DNA of 64,000 nt, from positions 5,084,001 to 5,148,000 of the forward strand of contig NZ_CP107939.1 in NCBI RefSeq assembly GCF_036046055.1, in the 5' to 3' direction. The first letter of the stretch is position 1. Each line of letters begins with the position of its first letter. Under the pieces are notes generated by a model. It did not search any database. It saw nothing but the letters and a program-made list of their open reading frames with translations, and was not told the DNA's origin. Below are positions 1 to 13,532 of the stretch, piece after piece. This stretch comes from Nocardia sp. NBC_00403. GTDB taxonomy: Bacteria; Actinomycetota; Actinomycetes; Mycobacteriales; Mycobacteriaceae. The translations under genes were made by a program, and so were the position numbers.

Positions 1-3000
1 AGCAACCCCGTCTGCAGCGGCGTGAGCGGCCATATGTCGTCCAGTGTCGAACGTTTGATTTCGAGCCGGTCGATTGTGTCTTGGTCGAGGTCGACGAGGT
101 CGACGTCGGAAGGGGTCAGCCCGCCGGCGCCGGGCCCGGACGCGTGGGCGGCCAGAGCGGTCACCGCGTCGCGCCACAGTCCCGCGAGGTCGGCGACCTC
201 GGTGTAGGAGAGTAGACCGGTCGGATACTCCCAGGCGGCGGTAAGGGTAGGCCCGTCCGATGTGTCCATGGTGACCGCGTTGATGCCGAGCAGGGCTGCG
301 ACGGGTGCGTCGGGATTCTGGACGCCGCCGCCCACAGTGTCGTCGCCGACGGGCATCCACGCGACATCGCGCAACGTCGCGGGAGTGGTGTCGAACCGAC
401 CGAGATAGTTGAAGCTCAGCTGGGGGGTGGGCAGTTCACGCAGGATGCGGGCGGTATCGGCGTTGAGGTAGCGCAGTAGCCCATAGCCGATCCCGTGGTT
501 GGGGACCTGTCGGAGTTGTTCCTTGACCGACTTGAGGACAGCCGCGGCGGCAGCCCCTGCGGCGAACGCATCGTCGATGTCGATATCGGACAGGTCGAGT
601 CGCACCGGGTAGGTGGTCGTGAACCATCCGACGGTGCGGGTGAGGTCGGCACCGGGAAGAACCGTGTCGTGGCGGCCGTGGCTTTCCAAGGTGAGCAGCG
701 CCTCGGTGACGGTGTTGCCGTGGCGGCACTGCCATCGAGTCAGCGCCAGCGCGAGCCCGGCGATGAGGGCGTCGTGCACGTTGCTGTGGAAGGCTCGGGG
801 CAGGGTAGTGAGTACGGCGCGGGTCACCTCGGTAGGTAGCGCCACCTCGACAGTGGCGACGGTGGCTTGCACGTCCACGACCGGGTCGATCGGGCGGGTA
901 CCGATCGGCGGATCGGCAACGCCGAGCGTGGACCGCCACCAGTCGAGTTCATCGCGACTTTCGGCGGCGGCGTTCAGAGCATGCGCCCAGCGTCGCATCG
1001 AGGTGCCGACAGGCGCGAGCCGCGGCTGTTGCCCGACGCTGAGCTGAGCCCATGCCGCAGCGAAATCGGGAACGAGGATCCGCCACGATACGCCGTCGAT
1101 GACCAGGTGATGTGCGACGACGAGCAGCCGTCCCGGCTGTCCGGCCCAATCGAACCAGACCAGCTGGAGCATGACCCCGGCTGCGGGGTCGAGGCGTTCG
1201 GCCGCGGCATTCGCCTCAGCGTCGGCGAGCGTGGCGAAGACGCTGCTGCCGGGTGCCGCATCCACCGGCACGCGCCGGATCAATCCGGCAGTGGGCATCG
1301 CTGTCGGTTGTACCCGCAGCGCCCAGCCCGACGTGTGCGCGGGTTCCGGGCGTAGTCGAGATCGCAGCATGTCGTGCTGATCGATTACTGCCTGGACGGT
1401 GGCATCGATTCCGGTGGCGTCGATGCCGGTCGGCAGAGTGAGCATCACCCACTGACAGAAACGGTCGAAGCCGCCGCGCTCGAACATCCAACACATGATC
1501 GGTGTCACCGGTATCGGCCCTACGCCGCCGCCGGGCAGTTCCGTCGGAAGGGAGGTCGCCGCGGTGCTGTCGTCGAGAACGGCGATCTCGGCCAGCCCGG
1601 CCACTGTTTTACGTTCGAACACCTCGCGCGTGGAGAACACCACACCCGCCGCCCTGGCCCGAGTCACCAATTGGATCGACATGATGCTGTCGCCGCCCAG
1701 GGCGAAAAACGAATCATCGAGACCGACCGTATCGATACCCAATACCTCGGCGAACAGGCTCGCGAGAGCCGTTTCCACCTCGGTAGCCGGTGCCCGGAAT
1801 TCGCCGCGGCGCGTGGTGAAGTCCGGCGCGGGCAGAGCGGTGCGGTCGAGCTTGCCGTTCGCCGTCATCGGTAGCGCGTCGAGCACCACGACAGTCGCGG
1901 GCACCATGTGCGAGGCCAATCGCTCCCCGACGAACGCGAGGACGGCGGCCGCGTCGAGGTCGGTGCCGGGCTCAAGCACCACATACCCGATCAACCGGTC
2001 GCCGATGGCAGGGTCCCGGTGCACAGTCGCTACCGCACTGGCCACAACCGGGCAGGCTCGCAGAGCCGATTCGACCTCGCCGAGCTCGACGCGGAAACCA
2101 CGCACCTTGACCTGGAAGTCCGACCGGCCCACATAATCGAGCGCCAGACTTCCCTCAGGTAGCCGCAGCCACCGCATCAGGTCGCCGGTCCGATACATGC
2201 GCTGCCCCGGGCCTGCGAACGGATCGGCGACGAACCGCGACGCCGTCAGACCTATCCCGTTGCGGTAACCGCGAGCCAGACCCGGGCCCGCCAGATACAA
2301 CTCCCCGACGACCCCGACCGGCACTGGTCGCAACCACGCGTCGAGCACGACCTGACCGACCCCGTGGATCGGTCCGCCGATCGTCACCGCCTCACCTGCC
2401 ACCATCGGCGCACCGACATCGGTCATGATCGTGGCCTCCGCCGGACCGTAGGTGTTGAAGAATCTCCGGCCCGGTGCCCACCGTGACACCAACTTGGGTG
2501 AGGGCGCCTCGCCACCGATCACGACGGTCCGGAGGTCCTCGAGCCCGTCCGGATCGACCGTCCCCAAAGCGGCGGGCGTCAGCGCGGCATGGGTCACCTT
2601 TGTGCGCAACAGGATCTGCGCCAGCTCGCCCCCGCCGTAGATGGTCGGGGGCGCAATCACCAGCCGCCCACCCGTTGCGAACGCCCACAGGTGTTCCAGC
2701 ATCGCCGCATCGAAACTTGGAGACGCGAAATGCAGCACCCGCGCGGTCGGTCCGATGTCGAACCGCGAACCCTGTTCGGCCACCAGGTTCGCCAGCCCTC
2801 GATGCGACACCACCACACCCTTCGGCATACCTGTCGAGCCGGATGTGTAGATCACGTACGCCGCATTGTCGACCCGCACCGGCGATGTTCGCTCCGCATC
2901 GGTCACCGGCAACGCCGGCAACCCCGCAACCTCCGCCTCGACCGCCGACTCGTCGAGGACCAACCACGGCACCGCCGCAGGGAGCCGATCACACCACTCC

Positions 3001-6000
3001 GACAGTGTGATTCCCACCGCCACACCCGAATCGGAGAGCATGTGCTCGACCCGGCTGGTCGGGTACTGCGGGTCCACCGGCACGAACGCTGCCCCCGACT
3101 TAGCCACCGCCCACAGCGCTAGCACCGAATCGACCGACCGCGGCAACCCGACCGCAACACTCGCCTCCGGCCCCACACCCCGACCGATCAGCAACCGTGC
3201 CAACCGATTCGACTCCGCATCCAGCTCGCCGTACGTCCACCGCCGTTCCCCGCACACCACCGCGACCGCCCTCGGATCGCGCTCCGCCGCGGCCGCCAGC
3301 ACCTTCGGCAACACCTGCTCCGGCACAGCCGGGTCACCCGACACCGGCGTCAACTCCCGGTGCTCGGCCGGGGAGAGCAGATCCAGCCGGGCCAGCGGCA
3401 GATCCGGGTCGGCCGCAACGACGCTGATCACGCGCAGGACACGCTGCAGGGTTGCATCCATCGTGTCCTGGTCGAAGAGTTCGGGCAGGTACTTGATTTT
3501 GAGGTGCAGCCGCGTGTCGACACGCGCAACCACTCCCAGCGGATAGTGCGCGGCGTCGGTGCCGGTCACGTCGAGCAGCCGCATGCCGCCGATGTCGGTA
3601 TCGGCGGTCAGCCCACCACGATCGATCGGAAAGGACTCGAACACCGTGATCGTGTCGAATACCGTCCCTGGCCCGGCCACCCGCTCGATGTCGGTCAGGC
3701 CCACGTAGTGGTGATCGAGCAGCGCGGCCTGCTCGGCCTGGATCCGGTCGAGCAGCTGCCCCAAGCTCTCGGCGGGGTCGAGACGGACGCGGACCGGCAG
3801 TGTGTTGATGAACAGCCCGATCATCGATTCGATGCCCGAGATCTGCGGGGGCCGTCCGGACACTGTAGCGCCGAATGTCACGTCCTCCCGGGACGTCAAT
3901 GTGCCCAACACGATCGCCCATGCCATTTGGATCACGGTGTTGAGGGTGATTCCACGGGCCCGCGCTAGGCCGGTCAGCGCCGCGGTCTGTTCCTCGGTCA
4001 GTTCGCCGAGCACATCCCGTGATTCGGTGTACGGGCGGCCGGGATCGGCCGGAGCCACCAGGGTCGGCCCGTCGGCGCCGTCGAACGCGCGGGCCCAAGC
4101 TTCGAGTGACGCAGCCGGGTCCCGCCCTACGATCCATGCCAGGAAGTCCCGGTAGGGCCGTGTACGCGGCAGTATCGAGGCGTCGCCGTCGGTGGCGTAG
4201 AGGATCAGAAACTCTTTCAGGAGCAGCGGCGTCGACCAGCCGTCGAGCAGCAGGTGATGATTGGTCAGCACGAGCCGGTAGTGCTCCGGCCCCGTGGTGA
4301 CCAGCATCCAGCGGAGCAGCGGCGCACGAGCCGGGTCGAACCGGGTCACCCGGTCCGCGGCGATCAGGCGATCCCACTCGCGATTCCGCGCATGGTCATC
4401 AAACCCGGACAGGTCGAGCTCCGACCATGGAGCCTCGACATCTTCATTGACGACTTGCACCGGTCCGGCAGCGGTGTCGGTGACGAATGCGGTGCGCAGA
4501 TTCGCGTGCCGGTCGAGCAGCAGTTGTCCGGTCCGGCGCAGCCGCTCCGGATCGACCTGCCCACGCAACTCGAGGACCAACTGCACCAAGTAGGCGTCCG
4601 TCGACTCCTCGGACACCAGCGCATGGAACAGCAACCCCTCCTGCAACGGAGTCAGTGGCCAGACATCGCTCAACGCCGGGTAGCTGTCTTCGAGTCGCTC
4701 GATCTCGGACTGCCCGAGCCTGATCAGACCCAGATCCGACGGCGTCCGTCCGGCCCCGGCGCCGTGGATATGTGTTGCCAACGCGGTCAATACCTGGCAC
4801 CACGACTCCGCCACCTCACGCACCTCGTCGACAGTGAGCACCCTGTCGGGATACGACCAGATTGCCCGCAACCGCGGCCGGCCCTCATCGTCGAGGGTGA
4901 AGGCATTGATGTCGAGCGCCGCCGACACCGGCAGTTCCGGATTCTGCGCACCGGCGAGCTCGGCACTCGCGAGGTTGCCATCGTTGTCCACCGGCATCCA
5001 TCCGGCCGACTGCATTCCTTCGGGAATCCTCGTGGAGACGTAGTTGAACTCGATCTGCGGCGTCGGCAGCGCCTCGAGTATCGGTCGGGTGTCCGGGTTG
5101 AGATACCGCAACAAGCCGTAGCCGATTCCGTGGTCCGGGACAGCGAGGAGTTGCTCCTTGACGGACTTGACCGCTGCCCCCATAGCCGGCCCGCCGGCGC
5201 ACGCGTCATCGAGATCGATGCCCGACAGATCCAGGCGCATCGGAAACCTCGTGGAGAACCAGCCGACCGTCCGGCTCAGATTCGAACCCGGGACGGCGCC
5301 TTCCACGCGGCCGGGCTCTTCGAGACCGATCACGACGTCCACTAGCGGGCGACCGGAGGCTTCCGTCTCATGCTCGCGCCGCCACTTCGTCACCGCCACC
5401 GCAAGCGCGGCCAGCAACCCGTCACGCACGCTGCCGTGGAATGCCGCGGGCACGTCGGTCAACAGCGCCTCGGTCAGCTCGGGGGACAAGTCGACCTCGA
5501 CCGAGCGAACGGTGGCAGCCACGTCGATCGCGGGGTCGAGTGGCCGGGATCCGATCATCGGATCGTCGCCGACGGACATCGCTTGCCACAGTTCGAGTTC
5601 GGCGGCCCGCTGCGGCTGTAGGGCTGCCTCGGCCAGCCCGTGCGCCCACCTGCGCATCGACGTCCCGACCGGGGCCAGTTCGGGTAGCTCGCCGGATGCT
5701 ATCCGCGCCCACGCGACCGCGAGATCCGCGATCAGCACCCGCCAGGAAACACTGTCGATCACCGAACGATGCACCAGCACCAGCGCCTTGCCCGGCTCCG
5801 CTGCGTCCACCGGATCGAACCACACCACCTGCATCACGATCCCAGCGCCTGGATCGAGCCGGTCCGCGCCGACATCCAACTCTGCCGCCGCCGACGCACG
5901 GAACTCGACACTTCCCAGCTTTCCGTCCGTGGCCACCCGGTGGACGATGTCGTCGGCTCGAACCATCCCGACGGGCAGCACCTCCCACGTCCAGCTCCCT

Positions 6001-9000
6001 TCGGCGCCCGGGCGCAGCCGCGCGCGCAGCATGTCGTGCCGATCGAGCACCGCCTGCACCGTGCCCGTCATCCTCTGCAGGTCGATCCCCGCCGGCAGAC
6101 CCAGCACCACTGCCTGCGAGAAGCGGTCGAACCCCGACTCCGCGCGTTCGATCAGCCATTGCATGCTCGGTGTGGCCGGCATCGGCCCCACACCCCCGCC
6201 AGGTAGTTCCTTCGGAAGGCAGGCCGCCGCGCTGTTGTCGCGGACGGCGATCTGGGCCAGCCCGGCGACCGTTTTGCGCTCGAACACGTCGCGCGCGGAG
6301 AACACCACACCCGCCGCCCTGGCTCGAGTGACCAGCTGGATCGACATGATGCTGTCGCCGCCGAGGGCGAAGAACGAATCGTCGAGACCGACCGTGTCGA
6401 TACCTAATGCACCGGTGAACGATTCGGCGATCGTGTGTTCGAGGGGTGTTCGGGGTGCTCGGAACGGTGTGGTGTCGGTGAATACGGGATCTGGTAGTGC
6501 TTTGCGGTCCAGTTTGCCGACCGGTGTCAGCGGGATGTGGTCGAGCACCATGATGGTGGATGGGACCATGTAGGACGGTAGCCGGCTGGTGAGGTGTTCG
6601 GTGAGGGTGGTGATGTCGATCGAGTGCCCTTGTGCGGCAAGGACATACGAGACCAGTGACTCGGTGCCGGATTCGTTGTGGTGGCCGATGGTGGTGGCGA
6701 AGCCGACGCTTTCGTGGGTGGTGAGTGTTGTGTCGATCTCGCCTAGTTCGATGCGTAGTCCGCGGATTTTTACCTGGAAATCGGATCGGCCGAGGTGTTG
6801 GATCGATCCGTTGGTTGTCCACCGGACTATGTCTCCGGTGCGGTACATGCGTTCGCCGGGTATCCAGGGGCAGGCTGTGAAGCGTTCGGCTGTCAGGGCT
6901 GCTCGGTGGTGGTATCCGCGGGCCAGGAGTGTGCCCGCGATGTACAGTTCGCCTGCTACACCGGCTGGTACGGGTTGTAGTCGTTGGTCCAGTATCCATT
7001 CCGAGACACCACGAATCGGGCCACCGATCGTGACCGACTCACCCGCCACCAACTGAGCGCTCTGGTTTGTCGTGGTCGTCGCCTCGGTCGGACCATAATC
7101 GTTCACCATGTCGCGCCCACCGCTCCAGCGCTCGACCAACTCGGTGCCGTACTGCTCACCACCGACTGCTAGGTGTTCCCACTCTGGCAGTGGCCAACGG
7201 GTGTGGTCGATGGTGGACAATGCGGACGGTGTGATGAGGCCGTGGCTGACGTGCTCGCGGTCGAGTAGTTCGGCGAGTTCGTCGCCGCCGTAGATGTCGC
7301 TGGGTGCGATGACCATGGTCGCGCCTGCGCGCAACGTCAGCAACAATTCCAGTACCGATACGTCGAAGCTGGGTGAAGCCAAATGCAGAATACGAGAACG
7401 CGATTCGATGTTCATGGCATCGTGGTGCTCGGTGGCGCAGTTGCGGAGTCCGCGGTGGGTGACCGCGACGCCTTTGGGTAGTCCGGTTGATCCGGAGGTG
7501 TAGATGACGTAGGCGATGTCATCGACTCGCAGCGGGCGTACGCGGTCACAGTCGGAGATCGGCTGGGCACTGATGGCATTGTCGGGGTTGTCGGCTGTCA
7601 ACCAGTCGACATCGTCGGGTAACCGGGCGCGCACCGATGCCACGGTCAATCCGATGGCCGCTGTCGAATCGGTCAGCATGTGGGTGATGCGCTCGAGGGG
7701 ATAGGTCGGGTCGATCGGTAGGAACGCTGCTCCCGACTTGGCGATCGCCCATACCGCGAGTACCGACTCCGGCGAGCGTGGAATACCTATCGCGACAATA
7801 TCTTCCGGGCCGATTCCGCGTTGGATGAGTAGTCGGGCCATCCGGTTGGAACGTTCGTCCAACTCCCGGTAGCTCAGTCGCCGCCCCTCGAACACGATCG
7901 CGGTGGCCTCGGGGTCTCGAGCAGCTGCCGCGGTCAACAGGTCGGCCAAAGTGGTGGGCGCCGCCGCGGGCGCACCAGAACGCGCCAGTAGATCAGCTCG
8001 TTCGGCGGGCTCGAGTACCTCGATCATCCCGACCGGAGTCATGGGATCGGTGGCGACCGACTCGAGTATCCGGATCCAGCGATGTACCAGAGAATCAATA
8101 GTTGGTGCGTCGAACAGATCCGTGGCATAGGTGACCGCTACTGCGATCTCGCCGCTGTCATGGGTGTCGGACAATACGACCTGCAGATCGAAGCGGGACA
8201 CCTCACTGGACAGGTCGACTATCGATATATCGAGGCCGGGCAGTTCGAGTTTCACTTGTTCCAGATTTTGGAATGCCAGCATCACCTGGAAGAGCGGGTG
8301 TCGGGATTGGGACCGTTGCGGGGCGAGTTGGTCGACGAGTTGTTCGAATGGAATGTCGGCGTGGTCGAAGGCATCCAGATCGACCTGTCTGGTGCGGCTG
8401 AGGAGGTCGGTGAATGATTCGGCGAGATCGATGTCGGTTCTCAATACCAGTGTGTTGACGAACATGCCGACCACGTCGTCGAGTTCTGCTGCGCCGCGCC
8501 CGGCGATCGGTGTGCCGATCGGAATGTCTGTGGTGCCACTCAGTCGGGCGAGCAGGACCGCGAGCGTGCTGTGGACCACCATGAACAGTGACGAATTCTG
8601 TTGCCGCGCGAACCTTTCCAGCGACTGCATCAACTTCGCGTCCAGCGTGTAGTCGATGGTGGCCCCCCGATTCGACGCCACCACCGGCCGCGACCTGTCA
8701 GTCGGCAGACGAAGCTCCTCGGCCACTCCGCCCAGAGTTTCGGTCCAGTACCGGATCTGCTGGGCGCAAAGCGATTCCGGATCGTCGGGCGAGCCGAGGG
8801 CGGCTCGTTGCCACAGTGCGTAGTCCGCGTACTGGACAGGCAGCGGTGTCCACGAAGGGCGTTCTCCGCGGATCCGTGCGGTGTACGCAGTCGTCACGTC
8901 GCGGGCCAGCGGTGTCATGGAGAAACCGTCCGCGGCGATGTGGTGCACCACAACGGTCAACACGTATTCGGGCTCCTCGCCACCGGCCGTGCGGAACAAT

Positions 9001-12000
9001 CGGGCACGCACTGGTGCCCGGGTGCTCACATCGAAACCTTCGGTGACGAATTCGGTTACCGCTGCGTCCAGTTGGCTCGGCGGAACCGATACCAGGCCGA
9101 GCTCGAAGTCGACCTCGTCGGCGGGTTCGATCAGCTGGATCAGCGTTCCGTCGTGGTCCGGGTATCGTGTCCGCAAAGACTCGTGTCTGCGTAGCACGTC
9201 AACCACGGCCGATCGCAGGGCGTCGACGCTCAACTCGCCACGCAGCCGAATGGCGATCGGCACATTGTATGCCCCCGAACTGGTGTCGTACTGGTTGAAG
9301 AACCACATCCGTTGTTGGGCCGGTGCCAACGGCACGAGCTCGGGGCGCGGCCAGGCGATCAGTGGTGGGCGTTGTCGCCCCGTGCCGGCATGCCGCTCGA
9401 TATGGGTTGCGAGCGCCGCTACCGTGGATGCCTCGAACAACAGCCGCACCGGAACCTCGGTTTCCAGCGCGGCCCCGAGTCGCATCGCAACCCGGGTCGC
9501 GACCAAACTGTCTCCGCCCATGTCGAAGAACGAGTCGTCGAGACCGATTGTGTCGATACCAAGTACATCGGTGAACACTCGAGCGATCGTGTGTTCTATC
9601 AGCGTCTCAGGCGCTCGGAACGCCTTTTTGTCGGTGTGTACCGGCTTCGGTAGTGCCTTGCGGTCGAGTTTGCCCACCGGTGTCAATGGAATGTGGTCCA
9701 GCACCATGATCGAGGGCGGGACCATGTAGGACGGTAACCGGTCGGTGAGGTATTTGGTCAGGGTTGCGGTATCGATCGAGTGATCCGGCGTGGCAACGAC
9801 ATACGAAACCAGCGACTCGGCCCCGGAATCGTTGCGGTGGCCGATGGTGGTGGCGAAACCGACGGTCTCGTGGGCGGCGAGTGTCGCATCGATCTCACCG
9901 AGTTCGATGCGTAGGCCCCGAATTTTCACCTGGAAGTCGGAACGGCCGAGATGCTGGACCGCTCCGTCGGCCGTCCACCGAACCACATCCCCCGTACGAT
10001 ACATACGCTCACCGGGTCTCCAGGGACAGGCTACGAAACGCTCGGCCGTCACACCTGCCCGACGATGATATCCGCGGGCCAGCGCAGCACCCGCGATATA
10101 CAACTCACCCGCTACACCGACTGGTACGGGTTGCAGCCGCTGATCCAACACCCACTCCGAGACACCGCGAATCGGACCGCCGATCGTAACCAACGCACCC
10201 GCCACCAACGGAGTGCCATGGTTCGTCATGATCGTGGCCTCGGTCGGACCGTAAGCATTGAAGAACTCACGACCGTCGGCCGTCCAGCGCCGCACCAGTT
10301 CCGGCGGGCAAGCATCACCGGCAGCAACGACGACTCGCAGGTTGTCGAGCCCGTCCGGATCCACCGAAGTCAACGCCGCCGGCGTGATCACGGCGTGGGT
10401 CACCCGCTCGCGGCGCAGTAGCTCAGCCAGCTCTGCGCCACCGTAGATGCCGGGCACGACGATCACCATCGTGGCGCCGGCACCCGCCGCAAGCAGCAAC
10501 TCCCAGACCGATGCATCAAAGCTCGGCGACGCGAAATGCAGGGTCCGCGAAACCGCAGTCACCGCATAGCGTTCCCGCTGTTCGGAACTGAGCACGGCCA
10601 ACCCGGCATGCGTCACGATCACGCCCTTCGGCACACCGGTCGAGCCCGAGGTATAGATCAGATACGCTGGATGCTGCGGTCGTAGCGGGGTTGTGCGTTC
10701 GGGATCGGAGATCGGCTGGGCACCGAAGTCCTTGTCGAGGTTGTCCGGTATCAGCCAGTCGATGTTGTCGGGGAGTCGTGCGCGTACTGATGTCATGGTC
10801 AGACCGATGGCCGCTTTCGAATCGGTCATCATGTAGGTGATGCGTTCGGTGGGGTAGGTCGGGTCGATCGGCAGGAAAGCAGCTCCCGATTTGGTGATCG
10901 CCCATACCGCGAGGACCGAATCCATAGAGCGCGGCATACTGATCGCGACGATGTCTTCCGGGCCGATACCCCGTTGGATGAGGACCCGCGCTAATCGGTT
11001 CGAACGCTCGTCCAACTCTCGGTAGCTCAGCTGCTGCCCGTCGAACACGATCGCCGTGGCATCGGGATCCTGCACGGCCGCCGTGGTCAGCAGGTCGGCC
11101 AGGGTGGTGGGCACCACGGTCGGTGCACCGGAGCGTGTCAACAGATCGGCTCGTTCGGCAGGCTCGAGCACCTCGATCGTCCCGACCGCAACCATGGGAT
11201 CGGTGGCAACCGACTCCAGTACCCGGATCCACCGATGCACAAGAGAATCGATGGTCGACGCGTCGAACAAATCCGTGGCATAGGTGACCGATGCCGTCAT
11301 GTCGCCGCTGTCACGGTCGTCCGACAGCACGAAGTGCAGGTCGAAACGAGACACCTCGGTAGGCAGGTCGACCACCGACGCCGCGAGACCAGGCAGCTCG
11401 AGCTCAACTCGTTCCAGATTCTGGAATGCCAAAAGCACCTGGAACAGCGGGTACCGGGACTGGGATCGCTGCACAACGAGCTGATCCACCAACTGCTCGA
11501 ACGGAACATCGGCATGCTCGAAAGCGTCCAGGTCGACCTGCCTGATCCGGCCTAGCAGATCGGTGAACGATTCATCGAGATCGATGTCGGTCCGCAACAC
11601 CAGAGTGTTGACGAACATGCCGATCACGTCGTCGAGCGCGGCTGCGCCACGCCCGGGGATCGGTGTGCCGATCGGAATGTCGGTGCTACCACTCAACCGG
11701 GCAAGCAGAACCGCCAACGCGCCGTGAATCACCATGAACAGTGATGAATTATGTTGCTGCCCAATCACTTTCAACGATCCAACCAGCCCGGCACGCAATG
11801 AATAACTCGCAGTGGCAACCCGAGTCGATTTCGCCACCGGCCGCGGCCTGTCGATTGGCAGACAAAGCTCCCCGGGAAGGTTCGCGAGCGTGGCGCGCCA
11901 GAACGCCAGGTTCTGGCGGCGGCGCCGGATCCGAGCGCCGTGGCGGGCGCTGCTGGGGTGGACCTGCCCGAGATCAGTGCCAGGCGTGGCGGCTGCGAAC

Positions 12001-13313
12001 GCGTCGAGGAACTCCAAAAATCCGGTGCAATGCGCCGACAATTCGGGGCCGGTATAGAGGTTGGGATTGGCCAAGAAGTGGAGAATCGTTCGCGGCGGGT
12101 CTCCGGTCTGATATAGGTCGACCAACAAATCCTCGACGGGCCCCGAGCTCAGGAGATGGAACTCCCCGGTCACCGATCCAAAACGGATCTGCTGGGGGAA
12201 ATACATGACATTCACCATCGGACCCGCGAAACGCCGCTGCCCGCTGTATCCCGCGGCGGCGCGAATGTCGGTGAGGCCGCACCGCTGGTGCCGCAACGCT
12301 CCTATCAGGTCGGACTGCACCCGCCGCACCAGCATCGCGACCGTATCCTCAGTGCCGAGCACGATCGGAAGCGGCACGACGTTGACGAAGACTCCCCCCG
12401 ACCGCCGCAGCACCGCGGTCGTGCGACCCGACACGGGAATATTGACCAGGACCTCGTCTCGCCCCGTCATACGGGCCAGATAACTTCCGAATGCGGCGAT
12501 CACCACCGCGGCCGGGGTCGCCTCCAACGCTTTCGCGGAATGATCAATCCGCCCTACCGTCCCCGTGGGGAGTTCGCCTTTCGCGACCACACTGTCGGCG
12601 CGCGCGGGTGCGTACCCGGTGGCGAGGCTGGACTCGTCCTCGACATCGGCGAGTCTGTCCACCCAATAGGCTTGGTCGCTGGTGAACCGCTTCGACTCTC
12701 GGTAACTGCAGTCGGCCTCGTAGAGGGTGCGCAGGTCCGCCGCTCGGTTCGGCTCTGCTGTCTGGCCCTGCACCGCCGCCGTGTACAGCGCCGCGACCCG
12801 GTTCATCACCATCATCGCGGCGTAGCCGTCCAATGCGACGTGGTGAATCCTGCAGTACCACAGGAAATGTCGATCTCCGACCTGCACAACCACCCATGCG
12901 ACCAACCGGTCGCGGGTCATCTCCAGAGGTGCGGTGTACTCCCGGCGCATCCACTGCAAGGCTGCGGCCATGGGGTCCGGTTCACCACGCATATCGATGA
13001 CCGGCCCCGTCGATTCAAGCAACGGGTCGAACAACTGATACGGCTCACCGTCGACCTCGACCAGCCGCAGATACCCCGATTGGAATTCGAGGCCGACTCG
13101 AATCGACGTCTCACGCAATACCTCCAGATCCAGATCCCCATGGAACTCGAGATACTGCGCCTCACATATCGGCACGTCCGGGCTCAACTGCTGCGCCAGC
13201 CACAGCCCCCGCTGCCCCGCAGACAGCGGCACTGGCTGAGTGACCGACACGTTTGGCCCGGTATCCCCGCCCGATCCGGCGTCGGGTGGGAACTGCGGTC
13301 GCAGAACGGTCAT
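1..13313 (-). CDS. Giant non-ribosomal peptide synthetase NRPS1 (N-terminal 4437 residues, open at left edge)
   Basis: This multimodular NRPS assembles a peptide on phosphopantetheine arms. The reading frame is unbroken from an ATG at 13313 (GGAGG 6 nt upstream) to the window edge. Domains in order, with rough residues: EntF-like C1 1-440 (HHVALDGYA); an extra C-terminal lobe of a second C domain 455-705, with no N-lobe; A1 730-1210 (YTSGSTG, YGPTE, YRTGD, GKLDR); PCP1 1225-1300 (GGDSL); C2 1320-1760 (HHIAADGFS); A2 1780-2260; PCP2 2285-2350 (GGDSI); E1 2365-2800; C3 2870-3290 (HHLLLDGWS, downstream of an E domain); A3 3310-3800; PCP3 3830-3900; E2 3920-4330 ([10 protein letters not shown]); start of C4 at the edge. 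E1 reads [10 protein letters not shown], so its second catalytic His is Arg. By-eye specificity codes are roughly DAWVVAAIMK (A1), DVLLAGDTTK (A2) and DALAVGTIMK (A3); I cannot assign substrates from them. A1/A2 and the PCP2/PCP3-E junctions are near duplicates. The NRPS identity is certain; the product is unknown. Confidence 0.97.
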   Translation of the reverse strand, partial: MTVLRPQFPPDAGSGGDTGPNVSVTQPVPLSAGQRGLWLAQQLSPDVPICEAQYLEFHGDLDLEVLRETSIRVGLEFQSGYLRLVEVDGEPYQLFDPLLESTGPVIDMRGEPDPMAAALQWMRREYTAPLEMTRDRLVAWVVVQVGDRHFLWYCRIHHVALDGYAAMMVMNRVAALYTAAVQGQTAEPNRAADLRTLYEADCSYRESKRFTSDQAYWVDRLADVEDESSLATGYAPARADSVVAKGELPTGTVGRIDHSAKALEATPAAVVIAAFGSYLARMTGRDEVLVNIPVSGRTTAVLRRSGGVFVNVVPLPIVLGTEDTVAMLVRRVQSDLIGALRHQRCGLTDIRAAAGYSGQRRFAGPMVNVMYFPQQIRFGSVTGEFHLLSSGPVEDLLVDLYQTGDPPRTILHFLANPNLYTGPELSAHCTGFLEFLDAFAAATPGTDLGQVHPSSARHGARIRRRRQNLAFWRATLANLPGELCLPIDRPRPVAKSTRVATASYSLRAGLVGSLKVIGQQHNSSLFMVIHGALAVLLARLSGSTDIPIGTPIPGRGAAALDDVIGMFVNTLVLRTDIDLDESFTDLLGRIRQVDLDAFEHADVPFEQLVDQLVVQRSQSRYPLFQVLLAFQNLERVELELPGLAASVVDLPTEVSRFDLHFVLSDDRDSGDMTASVTYATDLFDASTIDSLVHRWIRVLESVATDPMVAVGTIEVLEPAERADLLTRSGAPTVVPTTLADLLTTAAVQDPDATAIVFDGQQLSYRELDERSNRLARVLIQRGIGPEDIVAISMPRSMDSVLAVWAITKSGAAFLPIDPTYPTERITYMMTDSKAAIGLTMTSVRARLPDNIDWLIPDNLDKDFGAQPISDPERTTPLRPQHPAYLIYTSGSTGVPKGVIVTHAGLAVLSSEQRERYAVTAVSRTLHFASPSFDASVWELLLAAGAGATMVIVVPGIYGGAELAELLRRERVTHAVITPAALTSVDPDGLDNLRVVVAAGDACPPELVRRWTADGREFFNAYGPTEATIMTNHGTPLVAGALVTIGGPIRGVSEWVLDQRLQPVPVGVAGELYIAGAALARGYHRRAGVTAERFVACPWRPGERMYRTGDVVRWTADGAVQHLGRSDFQVKIRGLRIELGEIDATLAAHETVGFATTIGHRNDSGAESLVSYVVATPDHSIDTATLTKYLTDRLPSYMVPPSIMVLDHIPLTPVGKLDRKALPKPVHTDKKAFRAPETLIEHTIARVFTDVLGIDTIGLDDSFFDMGGDSLVATRVAMRLGAALETEVPVRLLFEASTVAALATHIERHAGTGRQRPPLIAWPRPELVPLAPAQQRMWFFNQYDTSSGAYNVPIAIRLRGELSVDALRSAVVDVLRRHESLRTRYPDHDGTLIQLIEPADEVDFELGLVSVPPSQLDAAVTEFVTEGFDVSTRAPVRARLFRTAGGEEPEYVLTVVVHHIAADGFSMTPLARDVTTAYTARIRGERPSWTPLPVQYADYALWQRAALGSPDDPESLCAQQIRYWTETLGGVAEELRLPTDRSRPVVASNRGATIDYTLDAKLMQSLERFARQQNSSLFMVVHSTLAVLLARLSGTTDIPIGTPIAGRGAAELDDVVGMFVNTLVLRTDIDLAESFTDLLSRTRQVDLDAFDHADIPFEQLVDQLAPQRSQSRHPLFQVMLAFQNLEQVKLELPGLDISIVDLSSEVSRFDLQVVLSDTHDSGEIAVAVTYATDLFDAPTIDSLVHRWIRILESVATDPMTPVGMIEVLEPAERADLLARSGAPAAAPTTLADLLTAAAARDPEATAIVFEGRRLSYRELDERSNRMARLLIQRGIGPEDIVAIGIPRSPESVLAVWAIAKSGAAFLPIDPTYPLERITHMLTDSTAAIGLTVASVRARLPDDVDWLTADNPDNAISAQPISDCDRVRPLRVDDIAYVIYTSGSTGLPKGVAVTHRGLRNCATEHHDAMNIESRSRILHLASPSFDVSVLELLLTLRAGATMVIAPSDIYGGDELAELLDREHVSHGLITPSALSTIDHTRWPLPEWEHLAVGGEQYGTELVERWSGGRDMVNDYGPTEATTTTNQSAQLVAGESVTIGGPIRGVSEWILDQRLQPVPAGVAGELYIAGTLLARGYHHRAALTAERFTACPWIPGERMYRTGDIVRWTTNGSIQHLGRSDFQVKIRGLRIELGEIDTTLTTHESVGFATTIGHHNESGTESLVSYVLAAQGHSIDITTLTEHLTSRLPSYMVPSTIMVLDHIPLTPVGKLDRKALPDPVFTDTTPFRAPRTPLEHTIAESFTGALGIDTVGLDDSFFALGGDSIMSIQLVTRARAAGVVFSARDVFERKTVAGLAQIAVRDNSAAACLPKELPGGGVGPMPATPSMQWLIERAESGFDRFSQAVVLGLPAGIDLQRMTGTVQAVLDRHDMLRARLRPGAEGSWTWEVLPVGMVRADDIVHRVATDGKLGSVEFRASAAAELDVGADRLDPGAGIVMQVVWFDPVDAAEPGKALVLVHRSVIDSVSWRVLIADLAVAWARIASGELPELAPVGTSMRRWAHGLAEAALQPQRAAELELWQAMSVGDDPMIGSRPLDPAIDVAATVRSVEVDLSPELTEALLTDVPAAFHGSVRDGLLAALAVAVTKWRREHETEASGRPLVDVVIGLEEPGRVEGAVPGSNLSRTVGWFSTRFPMRLDLSGIDLDDACAGGPAMGAAVKSVKEQLLAVPDHGIGYGLLRYLNPDTRPILEALPTPQIEFNYVSTRIPEGMQSAGWMPVDNDGNLASAELAGAQNPELPVSAALDINAFTLDDEGRPRLRAIWSYPDRVLTVDEVREVAESWCQVLTALATHIHGAGAGRTPSDLGLIRLGQSEIERLEDSYPALSDVWPLTPLQEGLLFHALVSEESTDAYLVQLVLELRGQVDPERLRRTGQLLLDRHANLRTAFVTDTAAGPVQVVNEDVEAPWSELDLSGFDDHARNREWDRLIAADRVTRFDPARAPLLRWMLVTTGPEHYRLVLTNHHLLLDGWSTPLLLKEFLILYATDGDASILPRTRPYRDFLAWIVGRDPAASLEAWARAFDGADGPTLVAPADPGRPYTESRDVLGELTEEQTAALTGLARARGITLNTVIQMAWAIVLGTLTSREDVTFGATVSGRPPQISGIESMIGLFINTLPVRVRLDPAESLGQLLDRIQAEQAALLDHHYVGLTDIERVAGPGTVFDTITVFESFPIDRGGLTADTDIGGMRLLDVTGTDAAHYPLGVVARVDTRLHLKIKYLPELFDQDTMDATLQRVLRVISVVAADPDLPLARLDLLSPAEHRELTPVSGDPAVPEQVLPKVLAAAAERDPRAVAVVCGERRWTYGELDAESNRLARLLIGRGVGPEASVAVGLPRSVDSVLALWAVAKSGAAFVPVDPQYPTSRVEHMLSDSGVAVGITLSEWCDRLPAAVPWLVLDESAVEAEVAGLPALPVTDAERTSPVRVDNAAYVIYTSGSTGMPKGVVVSHRGLANLVAEQGSRFDIGPTARVLHFASPSFDAAMLEHLWAFATGGRLVIAPPTIYGGGELAQILLRTKVTHAALTPAALGTVDPDGLEDLRTVVIGGEAPSPKLVSRWAPGRRFFNTYGPAEATIMTDVGAPMVAGEAVTIGGPIHGVGQVVLDAWLRPVPVGVVGELYLAGPGLARGYRNGIGLTASRFVADPFAGPGQRMYRTGDLMRWLRLPEGSLALDYVGRSDFQVKVRGFRVELGEVESALRACPVVASAVATVHRDPAIGDRLIGYVVLEPGTDLDAAAVLAFVGERLASHMVPATVVVLDALPMTANGKLDRTALPAPDFTTRRGEFRAPATEVETALASLFAEVLGIDTVGLDDSFFALGGDSIMSIQLVTRARAAGVVFSTREVFERKTVAGLAEIAVLDDSTAATSLPTELPGGGVGPIPVTPIMCWMFERGGFDRFCQWVMLTLPTGIDATGIDATVQAVIDQHDMLRSRLRPEPAHTSGWALRVQPTAMPTAGLIRRVPVDAAPGSSVFATLADAEANAAAERLDPAAGVMLQLVWFDWAGQPGRLLVVAHHLVIDGVSWRILVPDFAAAWAQLSVGQQPRLAPVGTSMRRWAHALNAAAESRDELDWWRSTLGVADPPIGTRPIDPVVDVQATVATVEVALPTEVTRAVLTTLPRAFHSNVHDALIAGLALALTRWQCRHGNTVTEALLTLESHGRHDTVLPGADLTRTVGWFTTTYPVRLDLSDIDIDDAFAAGAAAAAVLKSVKEQLRQVPNHGIGYGLLRYLNADTARILRELPTPQLSFNYLGRFDTTPATLRDVAWMPVGDDTVGGGVQNPDAPVAALLGINAVTMDTSDGPTLTAAWEYPTGLLSYTEVADLAGLWRDAVTALAAHASGPGAGGLTPSDVDLVDLDQDTIDRLEIKRSTLDDIWPLTPLQTGL

Positions 13314-13340
13314 CACTTGCCTCCAGACCCGACCGCGCCC

Positions 13341-13372
13341 AGTATAAGCCGACTGATTGGTATGCGCATACC
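13341..13372 (-). promoter_or_regulatory. Candidate NRPS1 promoter with 14-bp palindromic operator
   Basis: On the minus strand a TATACT hexamer (13341-13346) lies about 28 nt upstream of the NRPS1 ATG. A perfect palindrome GGTATGCGCATACC (13359-13372) covers the place where a -35 element would sit, and no good -35 match is visible. The palindrome has the same GGTAT-4 nt-ATACC form as the three sites in front of the XRE/map genes at 18259-18324. The promoter assignment is an inference from position; the palindrome itself is seen directly. Confidence 0.55.
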
Positions 13373-13532
13373 CTCGGACCCATGATCCGCGCGGTGAAAT
13401 AATGTCTGAATTTGCGGAATTGATAGGGCGCCGCTCTGCGACTTATCCATGAAGATCGTGAGGTCCATCGGGCCTGGATGGCGACCCCGTTCGACTCGTG
13501 ACCATCCGCCTCGGCCCGACATCTCGAGGCGC

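Noticed and set aside
5422..6999. Long reading frames opposite or out of frame to the NRPS genes (for example 5422-6999 minus, 38781-40940 minus, 43788-46244 minus)
   Set aside because: They are rich in Arg, His, Gly and Pro and lie wholly within strongly supported NRPS domains in the true frame; open shadow frames are expected at this GC content.
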